A DNA stretch of 64,000 bases. Origin: Nocardia cyriacigeorgica. GTDB taxonomy: Bacteria; Actinomycetota; Actinomycetes; Mycobacteriales; Mycobacteriaceae. The stretch lies in NCBI RefSeq assembly GCF_010868145.1, contig NZ_JAAGUY010000001.1, positions 434,001-498,000 of the forward strand. Reading direction: 5' to 3'. Each line of letters starts with the position of its first letter. Within the stretch, counting starts at the first letter, position 1. This document shows positions 44,969-54,036 of the stretch, one piece after another. Under the pieces are notes generated by a model. The model was not told where the DNA came from. It searched no databases and was given only the letters and a program-made list of their open reading frames with translations. The translations under genes were made by a program, and so were the position numbers.

Positions 44969-45901
44969 ATGGCCGAACTCGTCTACACGCGGGTCTCCAC
45001 CGACGAGCAGAGCACCGTGGGCCAGACCCACCTGCTCGCCGAGGCCGGTCTCGTCGACGGCGCGCTCGGTGTGCGACTGTTCGCCGATCCGGCCACCTCA
45101 TCCAAGATCCCCGCGCTGCACCGCGACGGCTTCCGCGAGCTCGCCCGATACGCGCGCCCCGGCGACCGGCTCACCGTGTCCGAGCTCTATCGGTTGTGCC
45201 GCGACCTCGCCGACATCCTCGCCGTGCGCGACTGGTGCCAGCGGCACCAGGTGAAACTGCGGGTGCTCTCCGGCGCGCTGTCCGGCATCACCGACCTGGC
45301 CGCCGCCGACGCGACCACCACCATGCTGGTCAACGTGCTCATCTCGGTCGGCCAGTTCCAGCGCGACCTGCAAAACGAACTCACCCGCGAGGGCCTGGCA
45401 GCCGCCCGCGCCAACGGCGCGATATCGGGGCGCCGCCCCCAGGTCGCCACGAACGGGGACCTCGAACAAGTCCGCCGCCAATATCGAGAAGGCGCCAGCA
45501 TCGCCGCCCTCGCCCGACAACACCGAGTCAGCCGCGTCGCGATCCGCACCGCACTCGCCGACCTGCTGCCCGACCGGCCCGAACAACCCGCCCCCACCGA
45601 TATCGACGAACCTCGCCCGATCCGAATCGAGATGCCGGGCAAGCTCGCCCACCACCTCACCGCCCACACCGCCGACCTCGGCGAAACCGAACGCCACGCC
45701 CTACGCGACGGCCGGCAGATACGGCGAGGCCAGGGCTACAGCCTGCACGTCACCGCCCCACCACACATCCACCAGGCACTGCTGGCCGCCGCCGAACCCC
45801 TCGCACACAGCACCGCGGCCGCCGACCGCAAGGCATATCGGATCTACCGCGACCGCCTCACCCAACAACCCCCCGGCCTGACCGGCACCCAGCGCGCGTA
45901 A
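44969..45901 (+). CDS. Serine recombinase/resolvase (tnpR) with C-terminal extension
   Basis: 310 aa from ATG 44969 (AGAAGGGG upstream). The catalytic domain starts AELVYTRVSTDEQST with Ser 10 as nucleophile; LHRDGFRELARYARPGDRLT and LVNVLISVGQFQRDLQNELT are family segments. The HTH is GASIAALARQHRVSRVAIRT near residue 185. About 110 further residues (from DRPEQPAPTD) form an extension not present in short resolvases. It resolves cointegrates at the adjacent res. Appears intact. Confidence 0.88.
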   Translation: MAELVYTRVSTDEQSTVGQTHLLAEAGLVDGALGVRLFADPATSSKIPALHRDGFRELARYARPGDRLTVSELYRLCRDLADILAVRDWCQRHQVKLRVLSGALSGITDLAAADATTTMLVNVLISVGQFQRDLQNELTREGLAAARANGAISGRRPQVATNGDLEQVRRQYREGASIAALARQHRVSRVAIRTALADLLPDRPEQPAPTDIDEPRPIRIEMPGKLAHHLTAHTADLGETERHALRDGRQIRRGQGYSLHVTAPPHIHQALLAAAEPLAHSTAAADRKAYRIYRDRLTQQPPGLTGTQRA

Positions 45902-45909
45902 CCCGCCCT

Positions 45910-45965
45910 CTACCAGCGGGTTACGCCATATCCGCCCGAAATTCGGCCGATACTACGGCGACCCC
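45910..45965 (-). repeat. Right terminal inverted repeat of the Tn3 element
   Basis: Complement reads GGGGTCGCCGTAGTATCGGC..., 54 of 56 positions equal to the left end. The stop codon of the PEBP gene (45,953-45,955) lies inside this repeat. Confidence 0.92.
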
Positions 45966-46489
45966 TTCTGCTCGTAGGTGGCGACCAGCGTTGCGCGCGC
46001 CAGCGAATGCGAGAACAGGTTGAAGCCGAGAAAGGCTGGGCTGGCTTCGGCCGGGATCTCGAGTGCGTCCACGTCCAGGGCATGCACGACGACGAAGTAG
46101 CGGTGCGGCCCGTGTCCCGGCGGCGGGGCGGCGCCGACGAAACCGGTGAACCCGCCGTCGTTGCGCAACTGCACCGCACCTGCGGGTAGCTGCCCGCCCT
46201 CGCTGCCGGCACCGGAGGGCAGCGAGGTCACCGATGCGGGGATGTCGGCCACGGCCCAATGCCAGAAACCCGATGCGGTCGGTGCGTCCGGATCGAAGAT
46301 CGTCACCGCGAAACTCTTGGTCTCGGCCGGGAATCCGGACCACGACAGCTGCGGCGACACATCTTTGCCACCGGCGCCGAACACACCGCTGACCTGGTCG
46401 TTGCCCCACCTCTGACCGTCGGACACATCGTCGGAAGTCACGGTGAAGGCCGGGACCTGCGGAAGTGCGTCATAGGGGTTGTAGCTCAT
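45953..46489 (-). CDS. YbhB/YbcL-type phosphatidylethanolamine-binding protein (PEBP), 3' end changed by transposon
   Basis: 178 aa from ATG 46489 (AGGAG at -10). PEBP motifs: [40 protein letters not shown] and [20 protein letters not shown]. Corresponds to Rv2140c (TB18.6), which also precedes the M20 peptidase. The Tn3 element entered its last codon: removing the element and one TTCTG restores ...TYEQN-stop; now the protein ends ...TYEQKGSP using a stop inside the terminal repeat. Function is likely preserved. Confidence 0.92.
   Translation of the reverse strand: MSYNPYDALPQVPAFTVTSDDVSDGQRWGNDQVSGVFGAGGKDVSPQLSWSGFPAETKSFAVTIFDPDAPTASGFWHWAVADIPASVTSLPSGAGSEGGQLPAGAVQLRNDGGFTGFVGAAPPPGHGPHRYFVVVHALDVDALEIPAEASPAFLGFNLFSHSLARATLVATYEQKGSP
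45966..45970. repeat. Right target-site duplication TTCTG
   Basis: Copy of 40,650-40,654, lying within the last codons of the PEBP gene. Confidence 0.85.
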
Positions 46490-46511
46490 TGGCTCCTCAT
46501 CTCGGATCGGT

Positions 46512-47873
46512 TCAGCTGTGCAACAGGAAGTGTTCCAGTACCCGGGTGCCGAATTCGAGGGCGTCCACCGGGACGCGCTCGTCGACACCGTGGAACAGGG
46601 CCGCGAAATCCAGCTCCGGCGGCAGCTGTAGCGGGGCGAAGCCGAAGCAGCGGATGCCCAAGCGAGCGAACGCTTTCGCATCGGTGCCGCCGGACAGCAT
46701 GTAGGGCACGGTGCGGCCCTGCGGGTCGTGGGCGAGGATGGCGGCGTTCATCGCGTCAACGAGGTGTCCGTCGAAGGTGGTTTCGTAGGAGTCGAGCTTG
46801 GTGATCCACTCCCGCTCCACGTCCGGTCCGATCAGTTCGTCGACTTCGCGTTCGAATTCGGCCTGCCGACCGGGCACCACCCGGCAATCCACCACCGCTT
46901 CGGCGGTTTGCGGGATCACATTCGCCTTGTATCCGGCGTTCAGCATCGTCGGGTTGGCGGTATCGCGCAGCGTGGCGCCGATGATCCGCGAAATCGACCC
47001 GAGTTTGGCCAGGGTGCCCTCGATGTCGGGGCCCGACGGGTCGAACTCGAGACCCGATTCCTGCGAGACCGCGGCCAGGAATTCCGCGACCGAATCCGAC
47101 ACCACGAGCGGGAAGGTGTGGGTCCCCAGCCGTGCGACCGCGCCGGCGAGGATGGTGACCGCGTTGTCCTCGTGCAGGAACGAGCCGTGCCCGGCGCGTG
47201 CCTTGGCGCGCAACCGCATCCAGCCCAGGCCCTTCTCGGCGGTCTCCACCAGATACAGCCGCCGCTCACCGCCGTCGGGACGGGGCACCGTCAGTGAGAA
47301 GCCGCCGACCTCCCCCACGGCTTCGGTGATGCCGTCGAACAGGTCGGGCCGGTTGTCGACCAGCCAGTGCGAGCCCCATTTGCCGCCGTTTTCCTCGTCG
47401 GCGAGGAACGCGAACACCAGATCGCGCGGCGGAACGGTGCCTTCGATCTTGAACTGGCGGGCCACCGCCAGCATCATCCCCACCATGTCCTTCATGTCGA
47501 CCGCGCCGCGGCCCCATACGTAGCCGTCGCGGACCGCGCCGGAGAACGGGTGCACGCTCCAGTCCTCGGCCTGTGCCGGAACCACATCCAGGTGACCGTG
47601 CATGAGCAGCGCACCGCGGGAGGAGTCGGCGCCCTTCAGCCGGGCGAACACATTGCCGCGGCCCGGCGCACCGGATTCGACGTATTCGGTGGTGTAGCCG
47701 ACCTCGCGCAATTGTTCGGCCACCCATTCCGCGCATGCCTGTTCGCCCTTGGTGGTGGCCAGCTCGCCGGTATTGGAGGTGTCGAACCGGATCAGCGTGC
47801 TGACCAGCTCCACCACCTCCGACACCGCGCGAGAACGTTGTTGTGAACCCGGTACTCCGCCAGTTGCCGACAC
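46512..47873 (-). CDS. M20-family metallopeptidase (ArgE/DapE-like)
   Basis: 453 aa from GTG 47873 (GGAAAGGG upstream). Two-zinc amidohydrolase: [20 protein letters not shown] (His and Asp), [20 protein letters not shown] (bridging Asp), [20 protein letters not shown] (catalytic Glu-Glu), and a late [18 protein letters not shown]. The dimerisation domain starts at [20 protein letters not shown]. Corresponds to Rv2141c (called dapE2). Substrate not known. 22 nt upstream of the PEBP gene on the same strand. Confidence 0.92.
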   Translation of the reverse strand: MSATGGVPGSQQRSRAVSEVVELVSTLIRFDTSNTGELATTKGEQACAEWVAEQLREVGYTTEYVESGAPGRGNVFARLKGADSSRGALLMHGHLDVVPAQAEDWSVHPFSGAVRDGYVWGRGAVDMKDMVGMMLAVARQFKIEGTVPPRDLVFAFLADEENGGKWGSHWLVDNRPDLFDGITEAVGEVGGFSLTVPRPDGGERRLYLVETAEKGLGWMRLRAKARAGHGSFLHEDNAVTILAGAVARLGTHTFPLVVSDSVAEFLAAVSQESGLEFDPSGPDIEGTLAKLGSISRIIGATLRDTANPTMLNAGYKANVIPQTAEAVVDCRVVPGRQAEFEREVDELIGPDVEREWITKLDSYETTFDGHLVDAMNAAILAHDPQGRTVPYMLSGGTDAKAFARLGIRCFGFAPLQLPPELDFAALFHGVDERVPVDALEFGTRVLEHFLLHS

Positions 47874-48019
47874 GTACCCTTTCCTACCATCTACCGCAGG
47901 GGTTGCCAGCGCTTCGGTGCACCGCGCGGCGTCGCCGACGCATTGCGGAAACAGCCATGACCGGCGCGTCCGGGCCTTTACGCTGTCCACATCGAGCCGG
48001 CCGACAGAACGGAGGGCGG

Positions 48020-49660
48020 GTGAGCGAGAGTCCAGCCGAGATCAAACGTCACGGCAAGCACTACACGCCCACCGACCTCGCACGGTTCCTGGCCGAACGC
48101 GTCGTCGAACATCTCGACCCACACCGTCGCGAGGTGCGGGTTCTGGACCCGGCCTGCGGTGACGGCGAGTTGCTCTTCGCTGCCTACCGGGCCGTCACCG
48201 ACCGTCGACCGGGCGCGCGGGTAGTGCTCACCGGCTACGACCTCGACCCCGATGCGCTGAGGATCGCCCGGTCGCGTGCGCAGCGCCTCGGCATCGAGAT
48301 CGGGCTGCACACCGGCGATTTCCTCGACGCACGAACCGATCGCGGGGCCGGCCGCTTCGACGCCGTCATCACCAATCCCCCGTACGTGCGTGTCCAGCAG
48401 CTCGGGCAGGCGACCGCGCGACTGCTGGCCACGCGGTTCGCGTTGCGCGGCCGTATCGACCTGACCCATCCGTTCGTGGTGCTGCTGCCGACACTGCTGC
48501 GGCCCGAGGGGGTGGTGGGGCTGCTGTGCTCGAATCGGTTCCTCACCACCCGCGCCGGCGCCAATGTGCGCGCGGTGTTCCAGCAGTCGTTGCAGCCACT
48601 CGAGCTCTACGACCTTGGCGACACCAAGCTGTTCACCGCCGCCGTACTGCCCGCGGTCGTCATCGCACGGCACCGGGCGCCGCAGGATTCGGCGCGGTGC
48701 GTGTTCATGTCCGCCTACGAGGACGCGTGTGCCGCCCCGACCAGCGCGATCGGCCTGTACGAGGCGTTGATCGAGGGTGGAGACACCGTTATCGACCATG
48801 CCGGGCGCACCATCGCGATCCGCTCCGGGCACCTTGTGCCGCCCGCGCAGGCGCAGCGGCCCTGGCGGCTGTCGCATACCGCAGGGGATGCCTGGTTGCA
48901 GCGTGTGCACGCGGGCACCTGGCGCACGTTCGGTGAGCTCGCGCGTATCCGGGTAGGTATCAAGACGACCGCGGATCCGGTCTTCATCTCCGACCGCTGG
49001 CATGAGTGCTCGCCGTGCCCGGAGGAGGAGTTGCTGCGGCCGTTGCTCACCCAGCACGATCTGATGCCGTGGCGGATCTCGCCCACGCCCGCCACGCGGG
49101 TTCTGTATCCGTACGCGCTCGACCACACCAAACGCACACTGATCGATCTAGCCGACTATCCCGCGGCCCGCGCCTATCTCGAAGCGCACGGCGAGCGGTT
49201 GCGCGGGCGCCGGTATCTCGCCGACGGCGGACGCGAATGGTATGAGATCTGGGTGCCGCAGCAGCCCGCACGCTGGGCCTCACCCAAGATCGTGTTCCCC
49301 GATATCAGCGCCACCGCCCGTTTCGCCCTCGATCGTTCCGGGGCCGTGGTCAACGGTAACTGCTATTGGATCTCGGTGCCCGATCTGGGCGATGAGGACC
49401 TCGCCCATCTCATGCTGGCGGTGGCCAATTCGCGGCTCGGCCTGCGCTTCTACGATGAGGTCTGCGGTAATCGGCTCTATTCCGGTCGCCGCCGCTGGAT
49501 GACGCAGTATGTCGCCGAACTGCCACTCCCGGCACCGGATTCGGCTGCGGCGCGCCAGATCGTCGGCATCGTCGCCGACATCCTCGCTGCGGACACGGTC
49601 CCCGTTGCCGAGCAGACCGCAATGATCGACGCACTGCTCGACGCCGCGTTCTGCCTGTGA
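48020..49660 (+). CDS. N6-adenine DNA methyltransferase (TaqI/Eco57I-type), no nuclease partner
   Basis: 546 aa from GTG 48020 (GGAGGG site). After HGKHYTPTDLARFLAERVVE come motif I VLDPACGDGELLFAA, VVLTGYDLDPDALRIA and the catalytic FDAVITNPPYVRVQQLG (NPPY, adenine-N6). The C-terminal half (from about 330) is a TaqI-C-like specificity domain (ISVPDLGDEDLAHLMLAVAN ... GNRLYSGRRRWMTQYVAELP). No endonuclease domain or neighbouring nuclease is seen, so it is an orphan methylase or part of an unrecognised defence or regulatory unit. Followed by a small membrane protein. Confidence 0.88.
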   Translation: MSESPAEIKRHGKHYTPTDLARFLAERVVEHLDPHRREVRVLDPACGDGELLFAAYRAVTDRRPGARVVLTGYDLDPDALRIARSRAQRLGIEIGLHTGDFLDARTDRGAGRFDAVITNPPYVRVQQLGQATARLLATRFALRGRIDLTHPFVVLLPTLLRPEGVVGLLCSNRFLTTRAGANVRAVFQQSLQPLELYDLGDTKLFTAAVLPAVVIARHRAPQDSARCVFMSAYEDACAAPTSAIGLYEALIEGGDTVIDHAGRTIAIRSGHLVPPAQAQRPWRLSHTAGDAWLQRVHAGTWRTFGELARIRVGIKTTADPVFISDRWHECSPCPEEELLRPLLTQHDLMPWRISPTPATRVLYPYALDHTKRTLIDLADYPAARAYLEAHGERLRGRRYLADGGREWYEIWVPQQPARWASPKIVFPDISATARFALDRSGAVVNGNCYWISVPDLGDEDLAHLMLAVANSRLGLRFYDEVCGNRLYSGRRRWMTQYVAELPLPAPDSAAARQIVGIVADILAADTVPVAEQTAMIDALLDAAFCL

Positions 49661-49828
49661 CGCGTCCGTCAGGGCCGGATTCGGCGAGGACACACCGTGA
49701 CCGGTCGATCCGCAACCCTCCAGTCCGCGCCTTGTTCACACTCATCGAGACGTCGGCTCGTATCTCATCCAGTGGGAGCATCGGCCACCCCGGGCTGGCG
49801 CCGCGGACAGTGGTGCGATGATGGCGGC

Positions 49829-50422
49829 GTGACTGCGTGGCTGCCCCTCATCAGTTCGGTCGTTGTCGTCGTTGCGCTCTCGCTGACGATAGTGGCCGCC
49901 AACCGCTCTCATCGCCGCGCGATCATCGCCGCCGACGAGCGCGCAGCGACGGCACTCGAGGCTGCGCAACGCACGACCGAGGCCACGCATGGTGCTGCGG
50001 CGGGCCGCGACCACGACCGGTGGCGGCGCGAGAAGATCCTCGACGCGGTCTCCGACATCCTCGCTGTCTCCGAGGAAGTCACCGACCGGCTCGACCGCCG
50101 CGCCGATTGGAGCGCCGACACCGTCGACGAGGCCGAGAGCCAGATCCTGCAGACCCTGGAACGACTTCCGGTGATGGTCAATGTCATTCGGCTGCTGGCT
50201 GACGAGGCGCTCCTCGAGGAATGCGACAAACTCGGTCAGGCCCTCTATTCGGTGACTCGTGCCGCCGCCGCTACCGTGGCGCGTGAGCCGATCGCCTTCG
50301 ACGAGCACAAGAAGCAGATCGAGCACTACATCGCCAGCTACCGCGCCATCCAAGCCGTCGAACTCGACCTCGTCGCCGCCGCTCGAACCGAACTCGGAGC
50401 CACACTGGTTCGCGTCGGCTGA
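49829..50422 (+). CDS. Membrane-anchored coiled-coil hypothetical protein
   Basis: 197 aa from GTG 49829. One N-terminal membrane helix (LISSVVVVVALSLTIVAANR), then a charged helical region with coiled-coil character (RRAIIAADERAATALEAAQR ... EEVTDRLDRRADWSADTVDE). The rest is helical too. No family recognised. It follows the DNA methyltransferase on the same strand after 168 bp, so co-function is possible but unproven. Confidence 0.62.
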   Translation: MTAWLPLISSVVVVVALSLTIVAANRSHRRAIIAADERAATALEAAQRTTEATHGAAAGRDHDRWRREKILDAVSDILAVSEEVTDRLDRRADWSADTVDEAESQILQTLERLPVMVNVIRLLADEALLEECDKLGQALYSVTRAAAATVAREPIAFDEHKKQIEHYIASYRAIQAVELDLVAAARTELGATLVRVG

Positions 50423-50460
50423 GCGCGCGGTGTCCCGTCGCGCACTGGCGGCGGTGCACC

Positions 50461-50817
50461 TCAGGAGGCGAGGTGCACCTTCTGCGCGCCGACGCGAGTG
50501 ATCCGCTCACGCCCCCACGCCCCCAACGGTTCCAGTGCCGCGTTCAACTGCACACCGAGCTCGGTGAGCCGGTATTCTACTCGTGGCGGCACTTCACGGA
50601 ACACTTCGCGCTCGATGACGGCGTCCTCTTCCAGTTCACGCAGCTGCTGGATGAGCATCTTCTCCGACACCCCGGGCAGCCCGCGGCGCAGCTCCCCGAA
50701 ACGGCGCACGCCGTGGTTCTGCAACTCCCACAGGATCAACGATTTCCATTTGCCGCCGACGACGTCCATTGCCGCGTCGATGCCGCAGAAGTATGGTCCG
50801 GATCTCTTTGTGCCCAT
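50461..50817 (-). CDS. HxlR-family transcriptional regulator
   Basis: 118 aa. YFCGIDAAMDVVGGKWKSLI is the HxlR signature (Cys 11 followed by the winged helix), then RRFGELRRGLPGVSEKMLIQ and VEYRLTELG. Many HxlR proteins sense aldehydes or oxidants through the N-terminal Cys. Divergent from the twin reductase genes, with a dyad operator between, so it probably controls both sides. Confidence 0.92.
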   Translation of the reverse strand: MGTKRSGPYFCGIDAAMDVVGGKWKSLILWELQNHGVRRFGELRRGLPGVSEKMLIQQLRELEEDAVIEREVFREVPPRVEYRLTELGVQLNAALEPLGAWGRERITRVGAQKVHLAS

Positions 50818-50853
50818 GCCGTGCCCTCGCTACCTGTTCACACACCAAATTGT

Positions 50854-50880
50854 AAGTACCGAACAGAATAGTGGGTACTT
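50854..50880. promoter_or_regulatory. Dyad operator between hxlR and the reductase pair
   Basis: AAGTACC at 50,854-50,860 and GGTACTT at 50,874-50,880 are perfect complements 13 nt apart, in the 139-bp divergent promoter region. HxlR regulators usually bind such GTAC-containing dyads. Confidence 0.68.
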
Positions 50881-50956
50881 GTCGAGTGTGCGGGTGGCGA
50901 GCACGCTTGGTTCACACAACGAACAACGGCACTGCTGAACCAAGGAGACACCTTCC

Positions 50957-51826
50957 ATGCCGAGCACCACCACCACTCCGGTCACCATCCTCGGCCTCGG
51001 CGCCATGGGCAAGGCGTTGGCGACGACGCTGCGCAAGAGCGACGTGCCGACGACGGTCTGGAACCGCACACCAGGCAAGGACGCCGACCTGGTCGCCGCA
51101 GGTGCCACGAGCGCCGCCTCAGTCGGCGCCGCGATCGGGGCGAGCCCGGTGATCATCGCCGTGCTGCTCGATCACGCGTCGGTGCATGCCACCCTCGACC
51201 CGGTCGCACAGCAGCTGGCGGGCAAGCAGTTGATCAATATCACCAGCACCACGCCGGAGGAGTCGCGCGAATTGGCGTCGTGGGCAGCCGGTCACGGCAT
51301 CGCCTATCTCGATGGCGGCATCATGGCGGTCCCGCCGATGATCGGGCAGCCGGGTGCGTCGATCCTCTACAGCGGCTCCCAGCAGGTCTTCGACGACCAC
51401 CGCGACACGCTGGAATTGCTGGCGTCCGCGGAATATTTCGGCGACGACGCCGGTCTGGCCTCGACGCTCGACTTCTCGCTGCTGTCGGCGATGTACGGCA
51501 TGTTCGGCGGCTTCTTCAACGGTGTGGCGATGACGCGCCGGGCCGGCGTGTCCGCCCACGCCTACGCCGAACGCGCGGCGGCCTGGGTGACGGCGATGGC
51601 GCAGCTGCTGCCCGATTACGGCAGGCTCATCGATGACCGTGATTACGGAAACGGCGTCCAGGACATCGCCTTCCACAAACCCGCCGTCGACGCCATCGTG
51701 CGTGCGACCCGCGACGCGGGCGCGGTCCCCGATTTCCTCACTCCCCTGCAGCACCTGATCAACCGTCAGATCGCCGAGGGCAACGGTGCGCGGGCGTTCG
51801 AGCGCACGGTCGAGGAAATCGCCTGA
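50957..51826 (+). CDS. Imine-reductase-like NAD(P)-dependent oxidoreductase (first of a tandem pair)
   Basis: 289 aa. Rossmann motif VTILGLGAMGKALATTL with VWNRTPGKDADLVAAGA (Arg after Asn indicates NADPH), then LINITSTTPEESRELASWAA, and a helical dimerisation domain with DGGIMAVPPMIGQPGASILY. These are hallmarks of the imine reductase/NADPH-dependent 6PGDH-like family. Its neighbour is a near duplicate, and HxlR is divergent. Reaction and substrate unknown. Confidence 0.85.
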   Translation: MPSTTTTPVTILGLGAMGKALATTLRKSDVPTTVWNRTPGKDADLVAAGATSAASVGAAIGASPVIIAVLLDHASVHATLDPVAQQLAGKQLINITSTTPEESRELASWAAGHGIAYLDGGIMAVPPMIGQPGASILYSGSQQVFDDHRDTLELLASAEYFGDDAGLASTLDFSLLSAMYGMFGGFFNGVAMTRRAGVSAHAYAERAAAWVTAMAQLLPDYGRLIDDRDYGNGVQDIAFHKPAVDAIVRATRDAGAVPDFLTPLQHLINRQIAEGNGARAFERTVEEIA

Positions 51827-51881
51827 TCATCAGGTGCCCGTGGGCGTCACGCGATCTCGTCTCGAAAGGAGTCGACTTTTC

Positions 51882-52751
51882 ATGTCCGATACCGAACACG
51901 GACCCGTGACTGTTCTCGGCCTCGGCGCGATGGGCCGGGCGTTCGCCGAAGCCCTCCTCGCCGCAGGCCACACCACCACCGTCTGGAATCGCACACCGGG
52001 CAAGGACACTGACCTGGTCGCGACGGGAGCGACAGGTGCTGCGTCGGCGGCCGAGGCGGTAGCGGCGAGCCCGGTGATCATCGTGCTGCTGCTCGATCAT
52101 GCGTCGGTGCATGACACCCTCGACCCGGTGGCCGAGCAGCTGGCCGGTCGCCAGGTGATCAACCTGACCAGCACCACACCCGAGCAGGCGCGGGAGCTGG
52201 CGTCGTGGGCGTCCGCACACGGCATCGACTATCTCGATGGCGGCATCATGGCCACCCCGCCGATGATCGGGCAGCCGGGCGCGTCGATCCTCTACAGCGG
52301 CTCCCAGCAGGTCTTCGACGACAACAGGTCGACGCTGGAGTTGCTGGCGGCAGCCGAGTACTTCGGTGCCGACGCCGGTTTCGCCTCGACCTACGATTTC
52401 GCGCTGTTGTCGGTGATGTACGGCATGTTCGGCGGGTTCCTCAACGGCGTGGCGCTGCTGCGGTCGATCGGTGTCTCGGCGCAGGATTTCGGTGTGCGGG
52501 CCGCCGCGTGGGCGACCGCGATGGCGCAGGTGATGCCGATGGAGGGTGAGATGATCGACGCTCGCGCCTATCACGGCGAGGGCCAGAACATCTTCTTTCT
52601 GAAGGCCGCCGTCGATGCCATCGTCCGCGCCGGACACGACGCGGGCGTTTCCCAGGAGTTCCTCAGTCCCCTGCAGAACGTGGTCAACCGTCAGATCGCC
52701 GACGGCCACGGCGAGATGTCGGTGCTGCGCACGGTGGAGGCGATCGTCTGA
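51882..52751 (+). CDS. Imine-reductase-like NAD(P)-dependent oxidoreductase (second of a tandem pair)
   Basis: 289 aa from ATG 51882 (AAAGGAG upstream). It has the same architecture as its neighbour and long identical blocks (GGIMATPPMIGQPGASILYS, GSQQVFDD and VMYGMFGGF), so the pair arose by tandem duplication. Differences cluster in the C-terminal substrate domain (LLRSIGVSAQDFGVRAAAWA), suggesting divergent substrates. Co-transcribed with the first copy 55 nt upstream. Confidence 0.85.
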   Translation: MSDTEHGPVTVLGLGAMGRAFAEALLAAGHTTTVWNRTPGKDTDLVATGATGAASAAEAVAASPVIIVLLLDHASVHDTLDPVAEQLAGRQVINLTSTTPEQARELASWASAHGIDYLDGGIMATPPMIGQPGASILYSGSQQVFDDNRSTLELLAAAEYFGADAGFASTYDFALLSVMYGMFGGFLNGVALLRSIGVSAQDFGVRAAAWATAMAQVMPMEGEMIDARAYHGEGQNIFFLKAAVDAIVRAGHDAGVSQEFLSPLQNVVNRQIADGHGEMSVLRTVEAIV

Positions 52752-52922
52752 CCGCCCCGGGGCGTGATGTCGCCGGATCTTCCCTCTCCATCGACATCAC
52801 GCCTGTCCGGGACGGGTCCGGGCAATGGTCGCAGAGAATCCCACTGTCGTTGTGCTGTGCAATGTCGCAGGGCACACGACACCCGTTTGTGGGCCGACTG
52901 ATACGTGTCCGCGCGGCAACCC

Positions 52923-53897
52923 TCAGGACGACATCCGGTAGCAGGTGGCGATCGCGGTGGCGCGGTTGTGCAGGGCGGTGCGCAGCCACGGCGGGGCGAG
53001 GGCTTCGGCGTGCGTGGCGAGCTGCCACAGCGCCCATTCGGCGTGTCTGGGGTCCTGGAAGGTGACTTCCATCCGTAGCCGGCCGTCTGCGTCGGTGTCT
53101 TCCGCGCGGACGGCCAGCGCGGTGTCGACCAGTTCCTCTCGCCGCGCCGAGTCCACCCGGACCAGCACGGTGACTTGGTCGCCGCCGGTGCGAAACCGTG
53201 CGCTGCGTTCCTGCCACGCCTTGCCCAGGTCGACCCGGTCCGGGCGCTGTGCCGGTTCGGTGAGTTCCTCGGCAGCCGAGATCCGCGACAGCCGGTAGGT
53301 GCGGTCGGCGCCGGACCTGGTGGCCAGCAGGTAGCCCTGATCGCGAACGGTGACCAGGCCGATCGGGTCCACCGTGCGCCACCTCGGGGTCTGGTCGACA
53401 GCCGCATAGTGGATGCGCAGCTTGTGTCCGGCGAACACCGCGCGCCGGACCTCGGCCACCACGGTGTCGGGCACCTCCTCGGCGATCAGCTTGCGCGAGA
53501 GCAGGTCGGTCTCCGGGTCGATGAGCAATCGCTGCGCCACCCCTGCCGCGGTGGCTCGATGGCTTTCGGGGAGCGCGTCGACCACCTTGAGCATCGCCGA
53601 GGCCAGCGCCGAGCCGAGCCCGAAGGCCTGTGCGCCGCGCCGTGATCCGGCGACGAGCAAGGCAATCGCCTCATCGTGGTTCAGCCCGGTGAGCTCGGTC
53701 TGGAAACCGGGCAACAAGGCGAAACCGCCGTGTCTGCCGCGCTCTGCGTAGACCGGGACACCCGCTGCCGACAGCGCCTCGATATCGCGCAGCACTGTCC
53801 GGGTGGACACCTCCAGCTCGCGTGCCAGTGCCGTCGCGGACAGTCGACCGTGTCGGCGCAGCAGCAGCACCAGCGAGACCAACCGGTCGGCGCGCAT
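52923..53897 (-). CDS. WYL-domain transcriptional regulator
   Basis: 324 aa from ATG 53897. N-terminal winged HTH (MRADRLVSLVLLLRRHGRLS, ATALARELEVSTRTVLRDIE, ALSAAGVPVYAERGRHGGFA), then a WYL domain (KLRIHYAAVDQTPRWRTVDP with PIGLVTVRDQGYLLATR) and the WCX extension. Divergent from the RidA-like gene, which it may regulate. Ligand unknown. Confidence 0.9.
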   Translation of the reverse strand: MRADRLVSLVLLLRRHGRLSATALARELEVSTRTVLRDIEALSAAGVPVYAERGRHGGFALLPGFQTELTGLNHDEAIALLVAGSRRGAQAFGLGSALASAMLKVVDALPESHRATAAGVAQRLLIDPETDLLSRKLIAEEVPDTVVAEVRRAVFAGHKLRIHYAAVDQTPRWRTVDPIGLVTVRDQGYLLATRSGADRTYRLSRISAAEELTEPAQRPDRVDLGKAWQERSARFRTGGDQVTVLVRVDSARREELVDTALAVRAEDTDADGRLRMEVTFQDPRHAEWALWQLATHAEALAPPWLRTALHNRATAIATCYRMSS

Positions 53898-54004
53898 ACG
53901 ACAAAACCTAGCAGGAATACATGACACAGGATGTCGTGATTCGTTGGAAGGCTTGTCTCCACGGCGTCACGGACTGCGACTATCGGGCCGATGGGCGTCG
54001 TAGG

Positions 54005-54027
54005 TCAAACGATCAAACGATTCGAAT
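54005..54027. promoter_or_regulatory. Repeat cluster before the RidA-like gene
   Basis: TCAAACGA occurs twice in tandem (54,005-54,020), running into the palindrome ATTCGAAT (54,020-54,027), 10 nt before the GTG start. A candidate WYL-regulator site; evidence is positional only. Confidence 0.4.
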
Positions 54028-54036
54028 GGAGCTGAT

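Larger units (their letters stand above)
40655..45965. mobile_element. Tn3-family transposon, 5,311 bp
   Basis: A complete element bounded by 56-bp inverted repeats (54 of 56 identical, beginning GGGG) and a TTCTG target duplication. Inside, left to right: a transposase gene (broken twice), a methyltransferase on the opposite strand, a res region and a serine resolvase reaching to within 8 bp of the right repeat. The perfect target duplication and near-identical repeats suggest a fairly recent insertion. Because the transposase is broken, it should move only with help in trans. Confidence 0.93.

Noticed and set aside
48020-50422. Complete restriction-modification system
   Set aside because: No endonuclease domain in the methyltransferase or the next gene, and none on either side.
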